Source of the DNA: UBA7328 sp002471345
GTDB lineage: Bacteria > Bacteroidota > Bacteroidia > Chitinophagales > Saprospiraceae
Direction of reading: 5' to 3'
NCBI GenBank assembly: GCA_964011275.1
Contig: CAXGOB010000082.1
Coordinates: 1-20,215 of the forward strand
Length of the DNA: 20,215 nt
Shown: in pieces, positions 8,256 to 14,555 of the stretch
Layout of the letters: each line of letters opens with the position of its first letter
Numbering within the stretch: position 1 is the stretch's first letter
Program-made: the position numbers and the translations under genes
Notes under the pieces: model-generated
The model's database searches: none
Seen by the model: only the letters and a program-made list of their open reading frames with translations
What the model was told of the DNA's origin: nothing

Positions 8256-9220
8256 TTTTGTAGAAGTTTCAATTGTACTCTAAAATGCTCTGAATTCTTA
8301 TCAATAATCACTCCCTTTTCAATATTCATCAACTCATATCTCTTTTTCAACATATCGATTCCACGACCAGACTTTTCTACTTCTCCAATTTTTGGTTGAA
8401 TGTTATTTCTCACAGCTATGTATCCATTTGATGTAGTAGTGATATCAATGATGAGTGGACTCTTAGTGGTCATGCTATTATGTTTAAAACAATTTTCTAC
8501 ACTCACCTGTAGAGCTAAAGCAGGAAGATGAGTATTTTCCCATTCACCGTCAATATTAATATTGATCACAATAGCTCTTTCATTTCTATTTTTCATTAAG
8601 AACAGATAAGATTCTAAAACAGACATTTCTTCGGATAGAGATATAGTCGATACTTTATGGTTATTAAAGGTCTGCCTGTAAAAGTCAGAAAGGCTCATTA
8701 CAAATTGTTCTGAGTTAGTATTTTGATTCCTGACCATTGACCTCAATGTATTGAGAGAGTTAAAAAGAAAATGAGGATCGATCTGAGCTCGAAGCGCCTT
8801 TAACTCTGCTTTGTAATTTTCACTGATGAGTTGTTCTTTTTCTACCTTGAGTTTCGAGAGATTCTCTTGTGTTTTTAAGGCATACTGAATGATTTGTATT
8901 AAAACTATAGCAAAGGAACTACCAGGCAAGTTTCTCCATCTAAATGGATGACCTAAGAAATAAGGGATGGACCTGAGAAAAAAGAAAACAAAGATTGTAC
9001 CTAAGAAAACCTGCCACATCTTAAAGTTGAACTGAGGACCATTAAAGTATTTCATCAAATACCAAATGATCAATAAAAATATGGCTCCTACAATCCATTT
9101 TACGAATAATAAATGCACTGAAATTTGGTTTTGCATATACTCGGGAATCAAACCGAGCAATGGTAAAATCAAAGCTATCGCAATAGGGACAATATGTTCA
9201 ATTTTGAAACTAAATTTCAT
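8252..9220 (-). CDS. LytS-type sensor histidine kinase
   Basis: A 322-residue membrane sensor kinase of the His_kinase (LytS/YehU-like) family. Four hydrophobic segments fall near residues 10-26, 36-57, 69-84 and 101-116, with no large periplasmic domain, so the signal is probably sensed within or at the membrane. A charged coiled stretch (about 118-142) leads to the phosphoacceptor His150 in the family motif QIDPHFLFNSLNTLRSM. The ATPase part has an N box (VENCFKHN, 241-248) and a G box (SGRGIDMLKKRYELM). It phosphorylates the LytTR regulator encoded immediately downstream. A TACATTTA on the minus strand at 9260-9253 is a one-mismatch fit to the -7 consensus. Confidence 0.94.
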   Translation of the reverse strand: MKFSFKIEHIVPIAIALILPLLGLIPEYMQNQISVHLLFVKWIVGAIFLLIIWYLMKYFNGPQFNFKMWQVFLGTIFVFFFLRSIPYFLGHPFRWRNLPGSSFAIVLIQIIQYALKTQENLSKLKVEKEQLISENYKAELKALRAQIDPHFLFNSLNTLRSMVRNQNTNSEQFVMSLSDFYRQTFNNHKVSTISLSEEMSVLESYLFLMKNRNERAIVININIDGEWENTHLPALALQVSVENCFKHNSMTTKSPLIIDITTTSNGYIAVRNNIQPKIGEVEKSGRGIDMLKKRYELMNIEKGVIIDKNSEHFRVQLKLLQK

Positions 9221-9357
9221 ATCAATTCAAAAAGAGTTGGTTCTATAGAGGCTAAATGTAACAGCCATTTTTCTCCGTAAAAAATACATCATTGCGAAGT
9301 GAACGGATTATCAAGTGAATTGAACACAATCTCATATTCTACCCATGAAATATAATC

Positions 9358-9387
9358 TATGTTCATTTTATCATTTAAAAAGTTCAT
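9358..9387 (+). promoter_or_regulatory. Candidate LytTR regulator binding site (two direct repeats)
   Basis: GTTCATTT occurs at 9361-9368 and again at 9382-9389, exactly 21 bp apart, or two helical turns. As nonamers, TATGTTCAT (9358-9366) and AAAGTTCAT (9379-9387) are separated by 12 bp. The published LytTR pattern is two repeats of [TA][AC][CA]GTTN[AG][TG] with 12-13 bp between: the second repeat matches fully and the first has one mismatch. The site lies between the LytTR operon and the TonB-dependent receptor, 66 bases before the receptor's ATG. Two GTTAAG copies nearer the gene (9420 and 9434) also resemble the core but are 14 bp apart. The function is inferred. Confidence 0.55.
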
Positions 9388-9452
9388 TTCATTTATTTTT
9401 AATGTGATAATAAATACTAGTTAAGCACCTTTGGTTAAGAAATATAGATCAC

Positions 9453-11828
9453 ATGAACTTTAGATTTTTGCTTCTTAGTATTTTGATATTCCTTTCCACA
9501 AGCTTGGATGCTCAAAGAACCATATCTGGCATCATCAAATCAAAAGAAAATGAAGAACGGCTTCCTTTTGCAGATTTAGTTATCAAAGGAAGCAATCAAG
9601 GGACCTCATCTAATGTAGATGGATATTACTCTATCATCGATGCCCCAGAAGATGCATTTACGCTTCAAGTCGTCTATGTTGGTTTTGCTACAAGAGAGAT
9701 CCCAATAGAATCAGGCAGTGATGACATTAAAAATTTTGAAATAGCTCTAACCTCAGGTATTACCATGGATGAAGTGGTCATCTCAGGGAAATCTTATAAA
9801 GTAATGAATGCATCTGAAGGTATCAGTACTATTCAGATATCTCCAAAACAGTTGAAACTTTTACCAAATGTAGGAGAAGTAGATATCTTTAGATCATTGC
9901 AGCTTTTACCCGGCGTAAGTGGTAGTAATGAAAGCTCGTCAGGATTATTTGTCAGAGGAGGCACACCAGATCAAAATTTAGTACTCCTTGATGGAATGAC
10001 GGTATATAACGTAGATCATTTCTTTGGTTTTTTCTCCGCATTCAATGCTGACGCAGTAAAAGATGTGCAGCTATTTAAGGGAGCTTTCCCTGCTAAATAT
10101 GGAGGTCGATTATCTAGTGTAGTAGACCTCACTGGAAAGACTGGTGATCCAAATAAAATTCATGGCAACTTAGGCCTCAATCTTCTGAATGGTAGAGCCG
10201 GCATAGAAATACCACTCTTCAAAAAAGGATCGCTTTCTTTTAATGGACGGCGATCTTATACCGACATCATCAGAAGTGGGCTATACAAAAATATATTTGA
10301 TGTATTTACTCAGACAGAAGGTCCCCCTCCTATTGAAGGGTTGGAAGTGAATACTATCGAACCTGACTTCTATTTCTTTGACTTTAATAGTAAACTCAGT
10401 TTTAATCCTACTGATAAAGACGTCATTGCTCTTTCTTACTATTCAGGGGCTGATCACCTTGTAGAGTTCAATGATGTGACTTTAGAGAGAGGAATGAATC
10501 CTACTATTTTAATAAATTTAGATGTAGATGAAAATAGCGATTGGGGCAATCAAGGGCTTAGTGGCAAATGGTCCCGACAGTGGAATCCTAGGTTATATTC
10601 TAATCTTCTAGTTGCATCATCCAACTATTTCAGCGAGTATAATAGAAATGTAGACATAGATGTGACTATTGTGGAACAAGATCGGCAAGTTTTAGATAGA
10701 ACAATTGTCACCTTAGAAGATAATGATGTCAGAGACTTCACGTTCAGGCTGGATAATGAATTACAGTTAAACTCCAAACATAAACTCGAATTTGGAGCAC
10801 TGGGAACCTTTGCCGAGGTAGATTATCAATTTGTTAGAGATGATACTTTGACCATTTTAGATGTCAATCAAGAAGCTAAATATTATGCCGCTTATCTATC
10901 AGATACATGGGAACCAAATCCACAATTGTCCATAAATGCAGGTATACGATCCACCTATTATAATATCAGTGATCAAATTTACTGGTCGCCGCGTTTCTCA
11001 TTCCAATACAATCTGACTGATCAATTAAAACTGAAAGGAGGGTATGGTAAGCACTATCAATTCGTAAATAGAATTGTCAATGAAAATGTTACTGAAGGAT
11101 CTAGAGACTTTTGGCTACTATCTGATGATGAATTAGTCAAGGTGAGCAGCGCAGAACATTATGTTGTAGGAGCAGCCTATGAGACTAATGGATTTATATT
11201 TGATGTAGAAGCTTATCGCAAGGATCTCAGTAACCTAGCCGAGTTCTCTCTCAGGTTTCAACGGAACGATATCGATTTAAATCAGCTGTTCTTTTCTGGC
11301 AATGGATATGCAGAAGGTGTAGAGTTTTTATTGCAAAAGAAAAGAGGTGATTATACAGGATGGGTAACTTACACACTAGCTAGAGTAAGAAATACCTTTG
11401 AGAGTCTCAATAATGGATTTGAGTTTTCAGCACTACACGACCAACGGCATGAATTCAAAATGGTCCACTCCTATGAAATGGATGCTTGGAGATTTGCAGC
11501 CACATTTGTTTATGCTTCAGGCAAACCATTTACAGAACCTTCAGGTCAATATTCAATAGAATTACTAGACGGAAGAACTAATAACTATATCAGTGTAGGT
11601 GCAAAAAATGCCTCCAGACTCCCTGCATATCATCGACTAGATTTATCAGCACATTATCTATATGAATGGGGAGATTTTCAAATGGACATTGGACTTTCAG
11701 TTTTTAATGCGTATGGCCGCAGAAATGTATGGTATAGAGAGTATGATTTTACAGAAAAACCTCCGATTATTTCAGAAGTAAGATACTTAGGCCTCACTCC
11801 TAATCTATCAGTTGACATTAAATTTTAA
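9453..11828 (+). CDS. TonB-dependent receptor with N-terminal carboxypeptidase-regulatory-like domain
   Basis: A 791-residue outer-membrane transporter. A signal peptide ends near Ala20-Gln21 (SLDA-Q). Residues about 22-105 form a CarboxypepD_reg-like domain (TISGIIKSKENEERLPFADL, GYYSI, VVYVGFATREIPI). The plug domain covers roughly 120-235, with LFVRGGTPDQNLVLLDGMTVYN and AFPAKYGGRLSSVVDL. The rest is a 22-strand-type beta-barrel ending in a terminal Phe (NLSVDIKF). A DUF4249 lipoprotein follows after 12 bases, the usual partner in Bacteroidota, and the divergent LytS/LytTR pair is the likely regulator. The substrate is unknown. CACCTTTG at 9426-9433 is a one-mismatch fit to the -7 promoter element. 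Confidence 0.94.
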   Translation: MNFRFLLLSILIFLSTSLDAQRTISGIIKSKENEERLPFADLVIKGSNQGTSSNVDGYYSIIDAPEDAFTLQVVYVGFATREIPIESGSDDIKNFEIALTSGITMDEVVISGKSYKVMNASEGISTIQISPKQLKLLPNVGEVDIFRSLQLLPGVSGSNESSSGLFVRGGTPDQNLVLLDGMTVYNVDHFFGFFSAFNADAVKDVQLFKGAFPAKYGGRLSSVVDLTGKTGDPNKIHGNLGLNLLNGRAGIEIPLFKKGSLSFNGRRSYTDIIRSGLYKNIFDVFTQTEGPPPIEGLEVNTIEPDFYFFDFNSKLSFNPTDKDVIALSYYSGADHLVEFNDVTLERGMNPTILINLDVDENSDWGNQGLSGKWSRQWNPRLYSNLLVASSNYFSEYNRNVDIDVTIVEQDRQVLDRTIVTLEDNDVRDFTFRLDNELQLNSKHKLEFGALGTFAEVDYQFVRDDTLTILDVNQEAKYYAAYLSDTWEPNPQLSINAGIRSTYYNISDQIYWSPRFSFQYNLTDQLKLKGGYGKHYQFVNRIVNENVTEGSRDFWLLSDDELVKVSSAEHYVVGAAYETNGFIFDVEAYRKDLSNLAEFSLRFQRNDIDLNQLFFSGNGYAEGVEFLLQKKRGDYTGWVTYTLARVRNTFESLNNGFEFSALHDQRHEFKMVHSYEMDAWRFAATFVYASGKPFTEPSGQYSIELLDGRTNNYISVGAKNASRLPAYHRLDLSAHYLYEWGDFQMDIGLSVFNAYGRRNVWYREYDFTEKPPIISEVRYLGLTPNLSVDIKF

Positions 11829-11840
11829 AAAAGAAGAACT

Positions 11841-12680
11841 ATGAACAAGTACATTTTATATACCGTTCTATTAAGCCTGTTCTTCTTTTCATGTGTAGAA
11901 GAAAATCTAAATAATATTGCTGAAAATCAATTTGTTGTAGAAGCTTTCATATATGCAGGTGAACCTATCAATGATATACGGATCAAATCCTCTTTTCCAT
12001 TAGCTGATGAAGAAGACACCTCAGTTCCAATAAATGATGCTCAAGTTACTTTAATGAAAGGTAGTCAAAGCTATAGCTTGATTTCCTCAGGACAAGACGG
12101 TTTTTATCATTATCCAGGAAATGATGCAGAAGTTTCTACTGGTGATGTATTTCACTTAGAAATTCAACATAATGGTATTATAGCTACAGCTCAAACTATC
12201 GTTCCTACGCCTACTACAGGTCTGCAATTATCAAAAGACACAGTTTTAGTCCCTGAACTCCCTCTAAGAGAAGGAAGAGAAGCGGTACAAATGGTGATAG
12301 GTGAGTTTATAAGAAATTCAAGTATTGATGCGATGTGGGATAACCCTAATGATGATCTATATTTTATGATAGTAGAAAGCTTGAGTGAACAAACAGACCC
12401 TATTTTCCCAGATGTAGTGACTAATGCATTGGAGAGATTTCGGTTTGTATCAGAACCTACAAATGATTCTATGCTGACTTTTCTCTCTGGCACCTTAGTT
12501 TCATTTGGCACCTATCAAGTGCGGGTATATCATATCAATCAGGAGTATGCTGCATTATACGAAAACAGAGAACAAGATTCTCGTGATTTGAATGAACCAC
12601 CATCTAACGTTACCAATGCTCTGGGAGTATTTTCAGCTTTTAACAGCCAGAATGCATTTTTTGAATTGGCCCGAGAATAG
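11841..12680 (+). CDS. DUF4249-family surface lipoprotein
   Basis: A 279-residue lipoprotein: the hydrophobic N-terminus ends in the lipobox FFSC with Cys18, followed by acidic VEEN. After it comes a sequence typical of DUF4249: an early NQFVVEAFIYAGEPINDIRIK strand region, then INDAQVTLMKG, YHYPGND and GDVFHLEIQHNG, which suggest Ig-like or transthyretin-like beta-sheet folds. Acidic residues after the cysteine may act as a lipoprotein-export signal to the surface. It begins 12 bases after the TonB-dependent receptor and should be cotranscribed. Members of this family are found beside such receptors and probably form the outer lid or ligand-binding partner; this role is inferred from context. 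Function is otherwise unknown. Confidence 0.85.
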   Translation: MNKYILYTVLLSLFFFSCVEENLNNIAENQFVVEAFIYAGEPINDIRIKSSFPLADEEDTSVPINDAQVTLMKGSQSYSLISSGQDGFYHYPGNDAEVSTGDVFHLEIQHNGIIATAQTIVPTPTTGLQLSKDTVLVPELPLREGREAVQMVIGEFIRNSSIDAMWDNPNDDLYFMIVESLSEQTDPIFPDVVTNALERFRFVSEPTNDSMLTFLSGTLVSFGTYQVRVYHINQEYAALYENREQDSRDLNEPPSNVTNALGVFSAFNSQNAFFELARE

Positions 12681-12753
12681 AGCATTATAAAACCTCTTCC
12701 TGAGATCATTACACAGCCCTTATTGATTTTAGAGTCTAATGTTTTAACTAATT

Positions 12754-12770
12754 AGTTGACACAATCAACT
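12754..12770. promoter_or_regulatory. Candidate MarR operator, upstream copy
   Basis: AGTTGACACAATCAACT is a perfect inverted repeat with 6-base arms and a 5-base spacer, 44 bases before the marR-type ATG. It shares the 13-base core TTGACnnAATCAA with a second dyad on the other side of the gene (13253-13271). MarR proteins are winged-helix dimers that bind such dyads and commonly repress their own gene, so autoregulation is inferred. Confidence 0.55.
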
Positions 12771-12813
12771 ATATTGTTTATTATTGCATTTAAACAATTC
12801 AAGATTATCAAAA

Positions 12814-13239
12814 ATGAATCAAAAAGATGAGTCAATTGGTAGGTTAATGACACAAAGTCTTAAATGGCTTGTAAAGGATCTAAAATTGTCTTTTAACAAA
12901 AATGGATTGAATATTAATTTTCCTCAATTTGCATTGTTGAATTTGATTTCTTCCAAAGATGACCTCATATTAAATGATATCGCAGAGTTTACGGGTAAAG
13001 ACAAATCAGCAATAATGAGGCACTTAGATCATTTGGAAGAGAGTAAATATATCATTCGAGTTCCCAATATAGAAGATAGGCGAAAAAAAAATATTGTCAT
13101 GACGAAAAAAGGATACTTGGTAGTGGAACAAGGAAAAGAAATCGAACAAGAAGTTATAGCCAATGTTTTTGCTGAAATTGAAGAGAAAGATATTGAAATA
13201 TTTAAAAGCGTTTTACTTCGTATAATCAAGAATGAATAA
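12814..13239 (+). CDS. MarR-family transcriptional regulator
   Basis: A 141-residue winged helix-turn-helix repressor. Start chosen: ATG at 12814 (MNQKDESIGR); an in-frame TTG at 12784 would add ten residues but nothing conserved. Helices at the N-terminus (about 5-30) and C-terminus (105-140) form the dimer interface. The DNA-binding core is at 51-97: LILNDIAEFTGKDKSAIMRH is the helix-turn-helix, LDHLEESKYIIRV follows, and EDRRKKNIVMTKKG is the basic wing. Family members respond to small phenolic compounds or oxidants; no conserved sensing cysteine is evident. Two matching dyads flank the gene, pointing to self-control and control of the heme membrane protein downstream. Confidence 0.92.
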   Translation: MNQKDESIGRLMTQSLKWLVKDLKLSFNKNGLNINFPQFALLNLISSKDDLILNDIAEFTGKDKSAIMRHLDHLEESKYIIRVPNIEDRRKKNIVMTKKGYLVVEQGKEIEQEVIANVFAEIEEKDIEIFKSVLLRIIKNE

Positions 13240-13252
13240 TTTTTTGCTCAAT

Positions 13253-13271
13253 TAATTGACTAAATCAATTA
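13253..13271. promoter_or_regulatory. Candidate MarR operator, downstream copy
   Basis: TAATTGACTAAATCAATTA is a perfect inverted repeat with 7-base arms and a 5-base spacer. It lies 13 bases after the regulator's stop codon and before the heme membrane-protein gene. The core TTGACnnAATCAA is identical to that of the dyad upstream of the regulator. A further perfect dyad, CAATATTAAATATTG, lies at 13280-13294, though AT-rich palindromes of that size can arise by chance. The likely role is repression of the downstream genes by the MarR protein. Confidence 0.55.
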
Positions 13272-13343
13272 TTGATATACAATATTAAATATTGAAGAAA
13301 AATCACGCTCAATCAATTGTTTTAGAAGCACGAAACTCAAAAA

Positions 13344-13934
13344 ATAGACAAAATAATATCATTCTTCACTGGCAAATATATTCTGTGGGTAATCCTTGCA
13401 ATTCCAGGAATTGGCGCTACAACAAAATTTTTGGCAGGAGAAGCTGATTACGATATGCTTATGCATTTGACGGGAGAATTTGCTGGACGTTTTTTAGTAA
13501 TCTCATTAATTGCTACTCCAGTAGCAATGATATTTCCAAAAGGAAAAGTAGGCAAATGGCTTGTTAGAAATAGGCGATTTTTTGGAGTAGGGGCATTTGC
13601 TTATACACTGCTCCATACAATTTTCTACTTAATTGAAATACCCTTGGAAAAAGTAGTCAATGAATTTTTTGAAATAGGAATCTTAACGGGATGGATTGCT
13701 TTTTTTGTTTTCATTCCATTAGCTATGACAAGCACAGATGCGGCCGTTCGAAGAATGGGAGTTAGTTGGAAAAAACTCCAGAGATGGGTGTATTTAGCAG
13801 CTATAATGGCTTTTTTACACTGGGCCCTTGTCAATGTTCAAGATCCACACTGGAAACCAGCTTTAGTCCATTTCTCTCCAGTCATTATCTTCTCGATTTA
13901 TCGAATTTGGAAACATTACCAACAAAAACAATAA
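13344..13934 (+). CDS. Ferric-reductase-like heme-binding membrane protein (MsrQ/YedZ-like); start uncertain
   Basis: An integral membrane protein with a ferric-reductase-like transmembrane domain, probably b-type heme binding and electron-carrying. Taking ATA at 13344 as start it has 196 residues, with hydrophobic helices near 12-24, 47-63, 79-99, 111-128, 148-164 and 174-187. Candidate heme histidines are His41, His91 and His159. WKKLQRWVYLAAIMAFLHW is a typical family stretch. The frame is open from 13326 and residues 10-30 (GKYILWVILAIPGIGATTKF) are clearly a first helix, yet no ATG or GTG exists there; the first TTG (13431) would delete this helix. The real start may be ATA at 13344, or an ATG has been lost. 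MarR control is likely. Quinone or flavin partner is unknown. Confidence 0.8.
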   Translation: MDKIISFFTGKYILWVILAIPGIGATTKFLAGEADYDMLMHLTGEFAGRFLVISLIATPVAMIFPKGKVGKWLVRNRRFFGVGAFAYTLLHTIFYLIEIPLEKVVNEFFEIGILTGWIAFFVFIPLAMTSTDAAVRRMGVSWKKLQRWVYLAAIMAFLHWALVNVQDPHWKPALVHFSPVIIFSIYRIWKHYQQKQ

Positions 13935-14017
13935 TGCTTTTTACAAAAAAATTGGGTTGAATCATACAACAAATACAACCCACATCTCAAGAAGAAATAA
14001 ATAATAAAATCATACCA

Positions 14018-14461
14018 ATGCAAAAACTAGTGCCACCTATTCTCTTTTTATTATGTCTTGTCGTGATGTTTATTCTAAATAGCATATTTCCAATAGACTA
14101 TTGGTTAAAATCACCCCTTAACCTTTTAGGAATTCTTCCAATAATGATAGGGTTTCTCAGTTTGTTTACTACTCTCAATCAATACCGCAAAATTCGAACG
14201 GAGATCAATACATTTAAACAGCCCAATAAACTCATTACAAATGGTTTCTTCAAATATTCAAGAAATCCAATTTATCTAGGATTCACTCTTGTCTTATTGG
14301 ATGCTGCCACATTATTTGGTAATGTTGCAGCAATTATTCCAGTTGTATTCTTTTTTCTACTTTCCAATTTTTGGTATATACCTTTTGAGGAGAAAAATTT
14401 GGAAAAATTCTTTGGAGATAGTTACTTGACTTACAAAAGTCATGTGAGAAGGTGGATATAA
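14018..14461 (+). CDS. Isoprenylcysteine carboxyl methyltransferase-like membrane methyltransferase
   Basis: A 147-residue integral membrane protein of the ICMT/PEMT-like methyltransferase group. Hydrophobic helices are near residues 5-22, 33-52, 82-100 and 102-120. The S-adenosylmethionine-binding signature is the usual one: NGFFKYSRNPIYLGF (75-89), then IPFEEKNLEKFFGDSYLTY (121-139) and the closing RRWI. Bacterial members methylate unidentified lipid or small-molecule acceptors, as bacteria lack prenylated CaaX proteins. It starts 83 bases after the heme membrane protein and may be in the same MarR-controlled unit. Acceptor substrate unknown. Confidence 0.88.
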   Translation: MQKLVPPILFLLCLVVMFILNSIFPIDYWLKSPLNLLGILPIMIGFLSLFTTLNQYRKIRTEINTFKQPNKLITNGFFKYSRNPIYLGFTLVLLDAATLFGNVAAIIPVVFFFLLSNFWYIPFEEKNLEKFFGDSYLTYKSHVRRWI

Positions 14462-14462
14462 A

Positions 14463-14555
14463 GATGGAAAACTACATAAATCGAGCAAAGCTGGTAAAAT
14501 TGAAATGATCCAAGCCATTTTAAACCAAAACGATTCTGATAAAATTAAGACATAA
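14463..14555 (+). other. Short open frame ending in TAATG overlap with the GH3 gene, possible gene remnant
   Basis: A frame different from the methyltransferase's is open for about 30 codons between the two genes and reads DGKLHKSSKAGKIEMIQAIL, then ends in a stop whose last base is the A of the GH3 start (TAATG). Such overlaps are typical of coupled genes. The only internal ATG (14505) gives a 16-residue peptide. I do not recognise it. It may be the tail of a deleted gene or a chance frame. Confidence 0.2.

Noticed and set aside
9420..9439. GTTAAG pair (9420 and 9434) as a second LytTR site
   Set aside because: The copies match the core but are 14 bp apart, not the 21-22 bp expected for this regulator class.
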